NCBI RefSeq assembly: GCF_036077095.1
Contig: NZ_CP107960.1
Span: 7,874,001-7,938,000 of the forward strand
DNA: 64,000 nucleotides
Reading direction: 5' to 3'
DNA from: Streptomyces sp. NBC_00376
Lineage (GTDB): Bacteria; Actinomycetota; Actinomycetes; Streptomycetales; Streptomycetaceae
The notes beneath the pieces are model-generated. The model had not been told where the DNA came from, ran no database searches, and was given only the letters and a program-made list of their open reading frames with translations. Of the stretch, positions 16,566 through 27,012 are shown piece by piece. Each line of letters opens with the position of its first letter. The stretch's first letter is position 1. The position numbers and the translations under genes are program-made.

Positions 16566-17402
16566 TCAGGAGCCGCCCTCCGCGACCGGGCCGGTCACCA
16601 CCAGCCCCGGCAGATGCTCCTCGATCTCCGCACGGGCGGCGGCCGACAGCCCCGCGTCCGTCACGAAGGTGTCCACCTGGTCCAGCGAAGCGAACGAACT
16701 CAGGCCGACCGTCCCCCACTTGGTGTGGTCGGCGACCACCACCACCCGCCGCGCGGACTGGACGAAACGGCGATTGGTCTCGGCCTCCGCCAGATTCGGC
16801 GTCGAGAGACCGGCCTCCACCGAGATCCCGTGCACGCCGAGGAACAGCACATCGAAGTGGAGGGAGGCGATCGCCTGATCGGCGACCGGACCGACCAGCG
16901 AGTCCGAGGGGGTCCGCACCCCGCCGGTCAGCACCACCGTGGCGGCCCCGGGCCGGGCCCCTGCCGCGCTCCCCGACCGCTGCGCGGTGTGGAAGACATC
17001 GGCGACCCGCACCGAGTTGGTCACCACCGTCAGATCCGGTACGTCCAGCAACTGCTGGGCGAGCGCGTACGTCGTCGTGCCGCCGGAGAGCGCGATCGCG
17101 CTGCCGGGCACCGCCATGGCCGCCGCCGCCCGCGCGATGTCCTCCTTGGCGGTCAGTTCCAGCGCCGACTTGGCCTCGAAACCGGGCTCGTGCGTACTGG
17201 CCTCGACCACCGGCACGGCCCCGCCGTGCACCTTCTCGATGACCCCCTGGCGGGCCAATGCGTCCAGGTCCCGGCGCACCGTCATGTCGGAGACGTTCAG
17301 CTTGCGGGTCAGCTCATTGACCCGGACCCCGCCGCGCCTGCGCACCTCGTCGAGGATCAGGGCGCGCCGCTGCTCCGCGAGCAGGTTCTGATTGTCGCTC
17401 AA
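16566..17402 (-). CDS. DeoR/GlpR-family regulator with TTG start
   Basis: Protein of 278 residues. The N-terminal DeoR helix-turn-helix (EQRRALILDEVRRRGGVRVNELTRKLNVSDMTVRRDLDALARQGVIEKVHGGAV) is canonical. The C-terminal DeoRC sugar-phosphate sensor domain contains the IALSGGTTTYALAQQL loop and FLGVHGIS. The conserved N-terminus begins S-D-N-Q-N-L, which places the start at TTG 17402, a rare codon choice; GGAAGGA lies about 13 nt upstream. It probably represses a sugar-phosphate or fructose-type pathway, but no obvious target gene lies beside it. Confidence 0.9.
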   Translation of the reverse strand: MSDNQNLLAEQRRALILDEVRRRGGVRVNELTRKLNVSDMTVRRDLDALARQGVIEKVHGGAVPVVEASTHEPGFEAKSALELTAKEDIARAAAAMAVPGSAIALSGGTTTYALAQQLLDVPDLTVVTNSVRVADVFHTAQRSGSAAGARPGAATVVLTGGVRTPSDSLVGPVADQAIASLHFDVLFLGVHGISVEAGLSTPNLAEAETNRRFVQSARRVVVVADHTKWGTVGLSSFASLDQVDTFVTDAGLSAAARAEIEEHLPGLVVTGPVAEGGS

Positions 17403-17586
17403 CGCCGGGTCCGGTCCTTCCCGATGGCCGTGCAGCAGTCTCTTCGAACGGGGTCATCCTGCCACGCGGTGTCGCCGGCCGCCGCACTGGGGAGATTCGG
17501 TGAGAGCGGTGCGGCCACCGGCCCCTTTCCGCGATTCTGGTGACCGCGCACCGAACCCCCCACGACCGAGAGAGCGAGCCACTCCC

Positions 17587-19983
17587 GTGCCACCTGCCAC
17601 CCAGGCCCCGCAGAGCCCCGGGCCCGCGCTGGAACTCCTGGTCCACGGCGTGGGCGGCGCCACCCCCCAGGAGATGCTCGACGACCCGCGTACCGTCCGG
17701 ATCACCGGCGACGCGACCGCCGCCATCTACCGGCGGGCCGAGGACACGGACGCCGAACAGCACCCGGAGCGGTACCGCGACCGCCCCATCCCCGAGGCCT
17801 ACTGCTGGTCCAACCTGACCTCCGGCAACGGCTCCCGCGCCCTGTGGCTGCTGCTGCTCCCGTTCATGGTGGTCAACCTCGCCCACTGGATGCGCCCCAC
17901 CGCCCGCTCCCGTACCCGCACGGTGCGCCTGTACGGCGTCCTCGTCCGGCTCCTCGCGCTCAGCCTCACGGTGCTGCTGACCGCGGCGGCCTGCGAGGTC
18001 GCGCTCGACCTGGCGGCCTGGCAGTGCGCGGGCGTACCGGACTGCTCGAACCAGCGGTCCTGGCTCGGCTTCCTGTCGACGGCACAGGGCGGCTGGTGGT
18101 CCCAGCCGGGCCGCAGGCTCGCCCTGGCCGCCCTGGTGCCCACCGCCCTGGTGGCGCTGCTCTGGTTCCTGTCCAACCGGACCTGGAGCGCGTACGAATC
18201 ACAGCGCCCGCTCACCGGAACCGAACCGGACGACCTCGACCCCACGCCTGCACCCGCCCCGGCCACCACCGGCACCGGGCCCGTCGTCCGCCCCGCCCTC
18301 GGCCGGCCCGGATTCTGGTACGGCCGCCGTCTGGTCGCCCGGCTGCGCGCCGCCCACACCGCCGCCGGATTCCTGACCGTCGCCGCCTCGGTCGCGGGCG
18401 CCGCGGCCCGCCACGACCGGGCCGTCACCGGACCCGTACCCGGCATCATCGGCCGGCTGTTCGAGGCGGCACTGGTCCTGGGCGGGCTCGTCGTGCTCTG
18501 GGTGGTCTGCCGCCGCGGCCGCAGCGAACGGCGCCTGGACAACCGGCTCGACCGCGCCCTCATCACCTACCTGCCCGGCGCGGCCCTGACCCTGCTGGTC
18601 CTCGCCGCGGCGTACGCCGCCTGGTCCCGTCCCGACTGGACCTCGGCCGGCGCCCTGCCCGGCGATGTCGCCTTCAGCGTCATCACCCTCGCCCAGGGGA
18701 CACTCGTCGTCGTACTCGCCGTGGTGTCACTGAGCCTGTACCGCCGGACCCCAGAACCCCGCACCGTCATGTACGGACTCGGCGGGCCCGTGGTCGCGAT
18801 GCTCGCCTGCGCCCTCGGCGGCGTGATGAGCGGCGGGGTCTCCCAGCGCGTCGCCGACTGGCTCGACGGCCCCGGCACCCCCGGCATGGGCCGGAGCTCC
18901 GTCATCGAGGGCCCGCCGGTACTGCTCAGCTGGCAGGCGTCGGTCATCCCCGTGCTCCTGGTGCTGCTGGCCGTCCCCGCCCTGGTGCTGCTCGTACGGA
19001 CCTGGCTCGCCGCCCGCGCCCTGGAGCCGGAGATCGACCGGGCGTACGAGGACGAACGGCCGGACCCGGCCCGCACCCGGCAGATCGCCCGCATCCAGGC
19101 CACGGCCGCCCTCACCGACTCCGCGCCCTGGATCCTCGGCCCGGTCTGCGCCGCCACCCTGTTGCTCGGCGCGGCAGCGGTTTTCGGGGCCTGGGCGAGC
19201 GGCCAGGTGCCAGGACTCGCGATGAAGGGCAGCGGCCCGTTCGCCGAGTCCGTCGCCCAGGCCGCGCAGTCCACCGGCTCCTGGATGGTCGGACTCGGCT
19301 TCATACTCTTCGTCACCTGGGGACGGCGCGCCTACCGCGACGCCTCGGCCCGGCGCACCATCGGCATCCTCTGGGACGTCGGTACGTTCTGGCCGCGTGC
19401 CGCCCACCCCTTCGCGCCGCCCTGCTACGCCGAGCGGGCCGTCCCCGACCTGGCGTCACGGATGTCCGCCTGGACCGCGCTCACCCGGGGCAGGCTCGTC
19501 ATCTCCGGGCACTCCCAGGGCAGCGTCCTCGCCGCGTCCGCGGTCTGGCAGCTGCCCGCCGAGACCCGCAGCCGGGTCGCCCTGCTCACCTACGGCTCGC
19601 CGATCGAGCGACTGTACGCGCGCTGGTTCCCGGCCTACTTCGGCCCCGGGCCGCTGCACGCCCTGCACCGCTCCGTGCACTGCTGGCGCAACCTGTGGCG
19701 GGCCACCGACCCGATCGGCGGCCGGGTCCGGCTCGACGAGGGCCCCGGGCCCGAGGTCGACCGAGGGCCGCTGAAGGACCCCCTGGTCTACGGGCGGACC
19801 CGCGAGCATCCGCTGCCCGAAGCCGTTCTGGGGCACTCGGACTACCAGGCCGACCCGGTCTTCGCCCAGGAGCGGGCCGCGCTCCTGGAACGGCTGGACC
19901 CGGTCCTGCCCCGCCAGTCCGACGGGGAGGACACCACCAAGACCTCGCGGACTCAGGGCAGTTCGGGCAGGTCTTCCGGGTAG
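17587..19983 (+). CDS. Large polytopic membrane protein with alpha/beta-hydrolase GHSQG motif
   Basis: Protein of 798 residues from GTG 17587. An N-terminal cytosolic [16 protein letters not shown] segment looks like the first strand and loop of an alpha/beta hydrolase. Around ten hydrophobic segments then spread over residues 80-590. After these comes [17 protein letters not shown], with the nucleophile-elbow serine at about residue 643, so the hydrolase fold appears split by a long membrane insert. Similar uncharacterised proteins exist in Streptomyces. It may be a membrane lipase, thioesterase or phospholipase (inference). The 3' end overlaps the convergent AAA+ gene by 31 bp. Confidence 0.72.
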   Translation: MPPATQAPQSPGPALELLVHGVGGATPQEMLDDPRTVRITGDATAAIYRRAEDTDAEQHPERYRDRPIPEAYCWSNLTSGNGSRALWLLLLPFMVVNLAHWMRPTARSRTRTVRLYGVLVRLLALSLTVLLTAAACEVALDLAAWQCAGVPDCSNQRSWLGFLSTAQGGWWSQPGRRLALAALVPTALVALLWFLSNRTWSAYESQRPLTGTEPDDLDPTPAPAPATTGTGPVVRPALGRPGFWYGRRLVARLRAAHTAAGFLTVAASVAGAAARHDRAVTGPVPGIIGRLFEAALVLGGLVVLWVVCRRGRSERRLDNRLDRALITYLPGAALTLLVLAAAYAAWSRPDWTSAGALPGDVAFSVITLAQGTLVVVLAVVSLSLYRRTPEPRTVMYGLGGPVVAMLACALGGVMSGGVSQRVADWLDGPGTPGMGRSSVIEGPPVLLSWQASVIPVLLVLLAVPALVLLVRTWLAARALEPEIDRAYEDERPDPARTRQIARIQATAALTDSAPWILGPVCAATLLLGAAAVFGAWASGQVPGLAMKGSGPFAESVAQAAQSTGSWMVGLGFILFVTWGRRAYRDASARRTIGILWDVGTFWPRAAHPFAPPCYAERAVPDLASRMSAWTALTRGRLVISGHSQGSVLAASAVWQLPAETRSRVALLTYGSPIERLYARWFPAYFGPGPLHALHRSVHCWRNLWRATDPIGGRVRLDEGPGPEVDRGPLKDPLVYGRTREHPLPEAVLGHSDYQADPVFAQERAALLERLDPVLPRQSDGEDTTKTSRTQGSSGRSSG

Positions 19984-22391
19984 AGCAGGGTCAGGTCGTC
20001 CGTGCTCGGCTCGGCGAGCTGGGCGACCCGGCCCGCATGCCGCTCCACCATCGACTCGAAGGTCTGGCGCGCGGTACGGCCGTTGCCGAACGCCGGCCCC
20101 TTCGGCAGCTCGGCGAAGTACTTCAGCAGTGCCTCCCCGGTCCCGGAGGCCAGGCTGTACTCGTGCTCTTCGGCCTGCTGCTCCACGATGCGCAGCAACT
20201 CGGCGGGCTCGTAGTCGCTGAAGGTGATGGTCCGGGAGAAACGGGACGCCACGCCGGGGTTGACGGTGAGGAACCGCTCCATCTCGTGGGTGTAGCCGGC
20301 GACGATGACGACCACCGCGTCCCGGTGGTCCTCCATCAGCTTCACCAGCGTGTCGATCGCCTCCCGGCCGAAGTCCCGGCCGGAGTCCTCGGGCGACAGG
20401 GCGTACGCCTCGTCGACGAACAGCACCCCGCCGCGCGCCCGGTCGAAGGCCTCCTGGGTCCGGATGGCGGTCGAGCCGATGTGCTCACCGACCAGATCGA
20501 CACGGGACACCTCGACCAGATGGCCCCGCTCCAGCACCCCGAGCGAGGCGAGGATCTCGCCGTACAGCCGGGCCACGGTGGTCTTCCCGGTGCCGGGGGA
20601 GCCGGTGAAGACGAGATGGCGGCGGACGGACGCCGCCTTGAGCCCGGCCTCCTGGCGCCGCCGGCCCACCTCGATCATGTCGGTGAGGGCGCGTACCTCC
20701 CGCTTGACGCTGTCCAGGCCCACCAGCGCGTCCAGTTCCCCGAGCACCGCGTCCGACCCGCGCGCCGGCGCGGTGGCGGGCACCTCGGCCGGGGCGGGCT
20801 CGACGGCGCGCTGTCCGGGAACGCCGCCGAGCAGTCCTGGGGCCGACTGGGTCGCCGTCAGCACGGTGGGCACCGGGGGAGCGGGGGAGCGCAGCGCGCT
20901 CTCGTCGCTCGTGCAGTCCTCCACCACGGGTCCGGTTCCCTGGCCGTCGCCGTGCGCGACGGCGGGCTCGGCGAACTCGTAGCCACCGCGGGCGCACCGC
21001 TCGGTCCGGCAACGGGTCAGCGTCGTACGGCAGCCGTCCATCACATGGAAACCGTAGCCGTCGCTGCCGGTGACCCGGCAGCTGTTGAACGTGCCGCGGC
21101 CCTCGGCGGAGACGTAGAAACCGGCCTCGGCGGGCGAGGTGACCGTGCAGCGCTCGATCGTCGGGTCGGCGCCCTTGGTGACGATCACTCCGGTCTGCGC
21201 CGTGTCGATGGTGCAGTTGTTCAGCGTGCCCCCGCTGCCGTGGTCGCGGAACCAGGCGCCGGTGGACGCCTCACGGATGCGGCAGTCGTCCAGCTGCGCC
21301 GTCGCCCCGTCGCTCACCGACACCGCGGTGTTGCGGACCTGGGACAGATCGCTGTCGACGACGTCGGCGCGCGAGCCCCGGTCGAGCACGAAGATGGCGT
21401 CCGGCACGTCATGGACCCGGCAGGAGTCCAGTATCACCGTCGCCCCGTCGCTCACCCAGACCGCCGGGTAGTCGCCCGTACTGTCGTGGATCTCGCACTG
21501 GTTGGCGTCGACCCGGGTGCCGGGATCCCAGACCGAGAGGCCGTTGCGGCCGAAGCGGCGCACCGTGGAGCGGGTCAGGGTGAGGACCGAACGGGAACGC
21601 AGGTCCACCGCGTTCTCCGGGATGTCGTGGATGTCGCAGTCGGCGAGCGTCAGTACCGCGTCGGTGTCGAGCGTGACACCGTCCGCCGAAGTGCGGTGCA
21701 CCGTGCAGTCGGTGAGATGGGCGGCCGCACGCGCGGTCACCTGTATCCCGCTGCCCTTGATCTCGTACACCTCGCAGCCGACGCCCTCCAGGGCGCTTCC
21801 TTCGCCGGTGACGCTGAGGCCCGCGCCCGACGCGTGGTGGACCCGGCAGCGCTCCAGCCGTGGATGCGCGCCGTCGCGGACCGAGATCCCGGACTGCCCG
21901 GCGGAGACGACCTCGCACTCCTCGAACACCCCGCCCGCGCCGTCGAGTACGGCGATGCCGACCCCGGCGGGGTTGTCGACCGTGCAGCGGCGCACGGTCG
22001 GCCGGGCCGTACCGCGCACTTCGATCCCGGCGGCGGAACGGGTGACGATCCGCAGGTCCGCGATGTCCGGTGCGCCGTCCTCGACGAGCAGTGCGGGGGC
22101 CGTCGAGTCCTGGCCCTCCACATGCAGGTCCGTGACGACGGCGGAGGCGCGGACGGTCAGCGGGACCCCGTCGGGCGGGGCGATCCGGACGGAGCCGACG
22201 GAACCCTCGGGTCCGCGCAGGGTCACCGCGCGGTGCAGGACCAGATTCTCCCGGTAGGTGCCCGGCGCGATGGTGAGGACATCACCGTCGGCCGCGGCCT
22301 CCAGGGCTGCGGTGAGGGAGGCGTATTCGCCTGTGCGGCGCCGCCACCGCGATGTGCCGGTGTGCGTCACCTGGACCGTGCCCTGTGCCAT
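19953..22391 (-). CDS. Right-handed beta-helix / AAA+ ATPase fusion protein
   Basis: Protein of 812 residues. Roughly residues 20-480 are a parallel beta-helix with more than ten short repeated coils, each with a hydrophobic-polar pattern followed by V-x-D-C/G (pectate-lyase superfamily, starting [33 protein letters not shown]). After a proline/alanine linker, residues 545-812 form a CbxX/CfqX-type AAA+ domain with Walker [10 protein letters not shown] (K603), Walker [11 protein letters not shown] and the sensor region RFSRTITF. The AAA part resembles CbbX and the EccA ATPases of type VII secretion. No catalytic pectate-lyase residues are evident, so the helix may be a binding or scaffold platform (inference). 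Confidence 0.9.
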   Translation of the reverse strand: MAQGTVQVTHTGTSRWRRRTGEYASLTAALEAAADGDVLTIAPGTYRENLVLHRAVTLRGPEGSVGSVRIAPPDGVPLTVRASAVVTDLHVEGQDSTAPALLVEDGAPDIADLRIVTRSAAGIEVRGTARPTVRRCTVDNPAGVGIAVLDGAGGVFEECEVVSAGQSGISVRDGAHPRLERCRVHHASGAGLSVTGEGSALEGVGCEVYEIKGSGIQVTARAAAHLTDCTVHRTSADGVTLDTDAVLTLADCDIHDIPENAVDLRSRSVLTLTRSTVRRFGRNGLSVWDPGTRVDANQCEIHDSTGDYPAVWVSDGATVILDSCRVHDVPDAIFVLDRGSRADVVDSDLSQVRNTAVSVSDGATAQLDDCRIREASTGAWFRDHGSGGTLNNCTIDTAQTGVIVTKGADPTIERCTVTSPAEAGFYVSAEGRGTFNSCRVTGSDGYGFHVMDGCRTTLTRCRTERCARGGYEFAEPAVAHGDGQGTGPVVEDCTSDESALRSPAPPVPTVLTATQSAPGLLGGVPGQRAVEPAPAEVPATAPARGSDAVLGELDALVGLDSVKREVRALTDMIEVGRRRQEAGLKAASVRRHLVFTGSPGTGKTTVARLYGEILASLGVLERGHLVEVSRVDLVGEHIGSTAIRTQEAFDRARGGVLFVDEAYALSPEDSGRDFGREAIDTLVKLMEDHRDAVVVIVAGYTHEMERFLTVNPGVASRFSRTITFSDYEPAELLRIVEQQAEEHEYSLASGTGEALLKYFAELPKGPAFGNGRTARQTFESMVERHAGRVAQLAEPSTDDLTLLYPEDLPELP

Positions 22392-22543
22392 GGCGCTGTT
22401 GTGCCCCCACCTCGTGCGTGCGTGATGCCCGTGTCACCGGCCTTACGGCAGCGGCGAATCCCGGGACCGCCCACCGGGAAAGCGGGCGGGCCGGTCCACC
22501 GTAGCGCGCGCGGCGGGCGGGAGTTGCCCCGATCACCAGCTGA

Positions 22544-23152
22544 TCAGCTGCCGGTTCCGGTCCTGCCCCAGTCCGGACCGGTCTTGGCCCAGTCCTGGTC
22601 GATCCGGGTGTACCGTCCGCGCACCATGCGCCGGACGATCAATTGCCGTACGCCCTCGATCAGTCCGACGGCGAGCATCGTCGCGCCGAGCCCGGCCAGC
22701 ACCGCGTGGGTACGGGCCGTCGGTGCGTCCATGGGGCGCGTGGCGGGGCGGCCTTCGAGATCCGTCCAGATCCCCACCCTGCTGCCCGGGGCGGTCCTCC
22801 GGGACGAGGTCATCACCGTGCCGCGGCGGGCGGTGCCGTCCGGGGCCTTCCAGCGCGCCACCACCGGGGTCTGCGAACCGTGCTCCGAGGACACCTCGGG
22901 GTCGGTGGCGAATCGCGGCGGCCGCGGTGCCCGGCGCAGCACGACCGCGGTGGTGGCACGACGTTCGGCCTGCTGGACCCGCACCGATTTCTGCAGGGCG
23001 TCGTCGGCGTACGACCCGCACACCCAGCCCAGGGCCGGTGCCGCCAGCACCATCAGGAGCAACGCGACAAGAGCCACCCATGCCTCGCGCCGGTCAGTGG
23101 CGCGGCGCAGGGGATTGTGCCGCCAGCGCCATATACCCGTAACCGCTCGCAC
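22544..23152 (-). CDS. Rv1733c-like two-TM membrane protein
   Basis: Protein of 202 residues. The N-terminal IWRWRHNPLRRATDRREAWVALVALLLMVLAAPALGWV and a second membrane helix near residue 155 (AVLAGLGATMLAVGLIEGVRQL) flank an extracytoplasmic domain of about 90 residues. This layout is shared by the actinobacterial Rv1733c family, whose function is unknown. It starts at GTG and is probably monocistronic. Confidence 0.8.
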   Translation of the reverse strand: MRAVTGIWRWRHNPLRRATDRREAWVALVALLLMVLAAPALGWVCGSYADDALQKSVRVQQAERRATTAVVLRRAPRPPRFATDPEVSSEHGSQTPVVARWKAPDGTARRGTVMTSSRRTAPGSRVGIWTDLEGRPATRPMDAPTARTHAVLAGLGATMLAVGLIEGVRQLIVRRMVRGRYTRIDQDWAKTGPDWGRTGTGS

Positions 23153-23376
23153 AGTCCTGCACCCCCTTCCGTATCCGTCTTAGCCTGATACGGCACGCTT
23201 CGCGTGGTGAAGGAGCGAAGAGAGAGCAACCTCACCCCGACCAACGCGCGACCCACCCCAATGAGTTCCCGTCGGCCCGCCCCGGACTGACGGCACGTCC
23301 GGAGCGTGAACGCCGAAGTCGCCGTCGAGTCCCCATGGCTCGACGACGACTCCGTGCGACTGCGTGTGATGTCGGG

Positions 23377-23868
23377 TCAGTACCCCCGGCCCTGGTACGG
23401 GCGGTTGTACGGGTCCTCGTAGGGCGAGGGAGCCGGGGCAGGCCGGGTGGGCGCCGGACGGGGCGACGCCGGACGCATCGCCTCGTAACCGGTGCCCGGC
23501 GCGGGCCGCTGCTGTTGCTGCGGGTAGGGCGCCTGGTATCCGCCGCGGGCCGCGGACGGCTGCTGCGGGATGTACGGCGCCGGCGCGTGCTGCAGCTGCG
23601 CGGGCTGCATCGGCGCGTAACCCTGCTGAGCCGCCGGCTGCTGGTAGCCGTACGACGGACCGGGCTGGGAAGGTGCCGCGGGAAGAGCCGGCAGCGCCGC
23701 CGGGAGCGCCGGCAGATAGCTGTTGCCGGTGTCGTAGGCGGCAGGCACTCGGATCGGAGCGATCTGAGGGGTGCCCCGCTCCGCGACCAGGGAGTCGTAG
23801 ATCGGAGTGTCGGGGAACGACGGTGCGGCGTAGTAGCCGCCGCCGTAGGTGGAGCGGGGGGAGGTCAT
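23377..23868 (-). CDS. Pro/Gln/Tyr-rich low-complexity protein
   Basis: Protein of 163 residues starting MTSPRSTYGGGYYAAPSFPD. The N-terminal 45 residues (IYDSLVAERGTPQIAPIRVPAAYD) look ordered and conserved; the rest is low complexity, rich in Pro, Gln, Ala and Tyr. It resembles a family of uncharacterised Streptomyces proteins (DUF6643 by my recollection). It has no signal peptide or membrane helix. A hairpin (GGCTCC-GTTA-GGAGCC, 23973-23988) lies in the upstream region. Confidence 0.75.
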   Translation of the reverse strand: MTSPRSTYGGGYYAAPSFPDTPIYDSLVAERGTPQIAPIRVPAAYDTGNSYLPALPAALPALPAAPSQPGPSYGYQQPAAQQGYAPMQPAQLQHAPAPYIPQQPSAARGGYQAPYPQQQQRPAPGTGYEAMRPASPRPAPTRPAPAPSPYEDPYNRPYQGRGY

Positions 23869-24075
23869 GACACCTAAGTTAAGCCCACGATGTGCTGGTT
23901 GGGGAGACCTAATCTTGGGGTCATCCGTTTTACGCCAGTTCTGACCGCCTGACCTGGCAAAACAGGGATAAAGGCTCCGTTAGGAGCCGGGGCTTTTCCG
24001 CTTCCTGACGGACAGTGCGGAAGAACCTGCCGCCCACGGCATACTGGGCCGCCACGGGAACAGGAGGGCTCAGCG

Positions 24076-25002
24076 GTGACCCGAGAGCACACGGAGTACG
24101 ACGTCCTGGTCGTCGGAGGCAGTGGCGTGGACACCATCGTGCGGGTCGACACCCTGCCCGTCCCGCTCGTCGACTCGGTCCAGGTCGGGCCGATCGAGGA
24201 ATGGCCGGGCCACACCGGGGGGAACGTGGCGCTCGGCACCCGGGCGCTCGGACTGGAGGTCGCGCTCCTCGACTGCATCGGCGACGACTGGACCGGTGCC
24301 CAGGTGCGCGAGCGACTGGCCGAAGGGGACGTGGAGTTCGCCCCGTTTGTCTCCGCTGCGGGCACCCGCCGCGCCGTGAACCTGGTGGACGCGACCGGAC
24401 GCCGGATGTCGTTCTACGACGCCCGCGACCCCGCCGACCTGAGAATGCCCCGGGATTTCTACCTGCCGAGGCTGCGGCGTACCCGCCACGTCCACCTGTC
24501 CATCATGAATTTCACGCGCTTCCTCTACGACGACATCGAGGAACTCGGCGTACCCGTCTCCACGGACCTGCACGACTGGGACGGACTGGCCGACCACCAC
24601 CGGGAGTTCGCACTCCGCTCCGACCTCGTCTTCCTCAGTGCGGCGGGCGCGGGCGAGGGCACCTTCGCCCTGATGCGGGAGATCCTCCGCGAGGGCCGCG
24701 CCGACACCGTGGTCGCCACGGCGGGTGCGGGCGGCTCCCACGTACTCACCCGGGACGGCGGCCCCACCCCGCACCACATCCCCGCGACCGTCCCGCCCGC
24801 ACCGGTGGTGGACTCCAACGGCGCGGGCGACGCGTACGTCTGCGGCTTCCTGTACGGGAGGCTCGCCGGCCGGGGCCCGCTGGAGTGCGCCCGGCTGGGA
24901 GCCGTGGCGGGGGCGTACGCCTGCACCGCGCCGGGTTCCACCGCGCTCGTCCCGCGCGAACTCCTGCTGGCATCGGACCACGACCGGGACGGGAGCCAGT
25001 AG
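24076..25002 (+). CDS. PfkB-family carbohydrate kinase
   Basis: Ribokinase-fold sugar kinase of 308 residues. The N-terminal PfkB signature is HTGGNVALGTRALGLEVALLDCIGDDWTG. The C-terminal signature VVDSNGAGDAYVCGFLYGRL carries the catalytic base D252 of the GAGD anion hole; the usual DTTGAGD is here DSNGAGD. It phosphorylates a sugar or nucleoside with ATP; the substrate cannot be read from the sequence. GTG 24076 is preceded by ACAGGAGG. Its end meets a decayed glycosidase gene on the opposite strand. Confidence 0.85.
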   Translation: MTREHTEYDVLVVGGSGVDTIVRVDTLPVPLVDSVQVGPIEEWPGHTGGNVALGTRALGLEVALLDCIGDDWTGAQVRERLAEGDVEFAPFVSAAGTRRAVNLVDATGRRMSFYDARDPADLRMPRDFYLPRLRRTRHVHLSIMNFTRFLYDDIEELGVPVSTDLHDWDGLADHHREFALRSDLVFLSAAGAGEGTFALMREILREGRADTVVATAGAGGSHVLTRDGGPTPHHIPATVPPAPVVDSNGAGDAYVCGFLYGRLAGRGPLECARLGAVAGAYACTAPGSTALVPRELLLASDHDRDGSQ

Positions 25003-25009
25003 CCGGTGG

Positions 25010-25430
25010 CGGCACCGAGCGCCGCTGTCCCGGGACTCGCTCCGGGTGCCGGACGGAGTGCTGTACGGGCCGGTGCGCAGGAGTTCCCACGCCCTGACCG
25101 CATGCGGGGGTCGGCGCCGCCGTGGCGTCCCGCGGCGTAGGCAGCGAACCAGGCGGAGTGGTCCAACGGCCCCGTGCGCCAGGACGGTTCGGCGAAGAGC
25201 TCGTAAGCGGCCGGCTTGCCGCCGGTGCCCTCCGGGAGATGGAGGATGCCCCGGAGCACACTGCCCGGCGTGGTGCGGGAGCAGGCGCCGCAGCGCCGCC
25301 TCGGCCGGACCCGAGCCGAAGGCGTGGCCCGCCGCGGGAGGCGGCCGCCGCATCACCGGCCGACGGGCTCCTGGCCGTGACGGAGCTCGGCGCGGTGACC
25401 AGTACGGCGCGAGCGGACGAACCGGCGACG
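25010..25430 (-). pseudogene. Decayed alpha-N-acetylglucosaminidase (NAGLU, GH89-like) gene
   Basis: No intact gene fits 25003-25689. On the minus strand, scattered over three frames and in the right order, lie pieces of a secreted NAGLU: a Tat-like DRRRFVRS (near 25420), a hydrophobic/Ala tail ending PSAGDAAAA (near 25350), the N-terminal-domain-like AEAALRRLLPHHAGQ (near 25300), then C-terminal-domain-like AAYELFAEPSWRTGPLDHSAWFAAYAAGRHGGADP (near 25120-25230) and AWELLRTGPYSTP (near 25070). The central catalytic domain, normally over 1 kb, is missing. This is a frameshifted, internally deleted remnant; the family assignment is from memory of conserved motifs. Confidence 0.55.
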
Positions 25431-25689
25431 ATCCAGGATCTGAGGCCGCTCAAGGGTGGCCTCGTCCGCCGAAGGGATACGGGGCTTGCCCGGGACACGG
25501 TGCGCCACCGGGCCACCCACGGAAACCGGCGCGGCCGCACCGGCCGCGTCGTTCCGGGGCGGCCGCGCCGGCACCGGCAGCACGGTGCGAGCATCGAAAT
25601 CCATGAGGCTCAGCCATAGAAGAATGCGCTTTTATGACCTCCTGTGCAGGCCGCAGGATGGCTGCGAGCCGGCTTCCGGGGAGGAACGC

Positions 25690-27012
25690 ATGACGTCAGC
25701 CATCGAATCGGGCCTGCTGCCCGGCACTTCCGAAACACGTCCGGAAGGGCTGGCCGTCGGTGGCGTCCTGCTCACCGAACTGGCACGGCGTTTCGGAACG
25801 CCCCTCTTCGTGTACGACGAGGAGCATCTGCGCCGGCGCTGCCGGGAGGCGGTCGCCGCCTTCGGCCGGGACAACGTCGCCTACGCCTCCAAGGCGTTCC
25901 TGTGCACGGCCATGGCCAGGCTGGCCCACGAAGAGGGGCTGCTGCTCGATGTCGCCTCCGGCGGCGAGCTGCGGGTCGCGCTGCACGCCGGGGTGCCCGC
26001 CGACCGGATCGTCCTGCACGGCAGCAACAAGGACGCGACGGAGCTGCGCACCGCCATGTCCGCCCGGGTGCGGCACCTGGTGGTCGACAGCTTCGACGAG
26101 ATGGACCGCATCGAGCGGCTGCACGCCGAGGAACACCTGCCGCCCGCCCGGATCCAGCTGCGGGTGGCGCCCGGAGTGGCCGCCGGCGCGCACGAGGCGA
26201 TCCGCACCGGTGGCAACGACTCGAAGTTCGGCTTCGGCCTCGCCGGCGGAACCGCGGCGGCAGCCGTGCGCCGAGCCGCCGGTTCCCCGGCGATGACCCT
26301 GGAAGGCGTCCACGCGCATGTGGGCTCGCAGGTGCTGGACACCGCGGAACTCGCGGCCGGAGCCGCCGCCGTCGCGCGGTTCGCCGCCGACACCGGGATG
26401 CACCGGCTCACGGTCGGCGGCGGCCTCGGCGTCGCGTACGAGGCGGGACAGACCGCACCGTCGTTCGCCGAATGGGCGGCCCGGGTACGGATCGCGGTGC
26501 GTGGCGCGGGCTGGGGTTCCCCGGTGACCGTGGAGCCCGGCCGTTCCATCGCCGCCCGTGCCGGGCTGACCCTCTACCGGGTGGGCACGATCAAGCGCAT
26601 CGAGGGCGTGCGGACGTACGTCGGCGTGGACGGCGGGATGAGCGACAACCTGCGCCCCGCCCTGTACGGCAGCCGCTACGAGGTGTTCCTGCCGCGCAGC
26701 CCGCGTGCACCCAGGCCCATGCGGGCACGGCTGGTCGGCAAGCACTGCGAGAGCGGTGACGTGATCGTCGACGACGCCGCCCTGCCCGCCGACGTCGCGG
26801 TGGACGACCTCCTGGCCACGCCGGTCACCGGCGCCTACGGATACGCCATGGCCTCCAACTACAACAAACTGCCGCGTCCCGCCGTCGTCTTCGTACGCGA
26901 CGGCCACGCCCGCACCGTGGTGCGCCGGGAAACCGAGGAGGACCTGCTGCGCCTGGACGTGGACGAGCCCGCCAGGGATCACGGGGCAGCCCTTAACCTG
27001 ACCCGATGCTGA
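25690..27012 (+). CDS. lysA: Diaminopimelate decarboxylase-family PLP enzyme
   Basis: Fold-type III PLP decarboxylase of 440 residues. The PLP lysine is in NVAYASKAF. The barrel shows LLDVASGGEL, GVHAHVGSQV, EPGRSIAARAG, the active-site cysteine in GKHCESGDV and the C-terminal GAYGYAMASNYNKLPRPAVV. These match diaminopimelate decarboxylase, the last step of lysine synthesis. The context (kinase, LysR regulator, D-amino-acid operon) suggests a second, inducible copy rather than the core lysine gene, so a related amino-acid substrate is possible. ATG 25690 has GGGGAGGAA upstream. The stop overlaps the LysR start by 7 nt. Confidence 0.85.
   Translation: MTSAIESGLLPGTSETRPEGLAVGGVLLTELARRFGTPLFVYDEEHLRRRCREAVAAFGRDNVAYASKAFLCTAMARLAHEEGLLLDVASGGELRVALHAGVPADRIVLHGSNKDATELRTAMSARVRHLVVDSFDEMDRIERLHAEEHLPPARIQLRVAPGVAAGAHEAIRTGGNDSKFGFGLAGGTAAAAVRRAAGSPAMTLEGVHAHVGSQVLDTAELAAGAAAVARFAADTGMHRLTVGGGLGVAYEAGQTAPSFAEWAARVRIAVRGAGWGSPVTVEPGRSIAARAGLTLYRVGTIKRIEGVRTYVGVDGGMSDNLRPALYGSRYEVFLPRSPRAPRPMRARLVGKHCESGDVIVDDAALPADVAVDDLLATPVTGAYGYAMASNYNKLPRPAVVFVRDGHARTVVRRETEEDLLRLDVDEPARDHGAALNLTRC

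Noticed and set aside
17844..23183. Plus-strand open frame of 1779 codons
   Set aside because: It spans several real genes on both strands and has only Arg/Pro/Ala shadow composition, typical of high-GC antisense frames.
23973..23988. Hairpin GGCTCC-GTTA-GGAGCC as a terminator for an upstream plus-strand gene
   Set aside because: No plus-strand gene ends before it; it may instead be part of the leader of the minus-strand Pro/Gln-rich gene, so no call was made.
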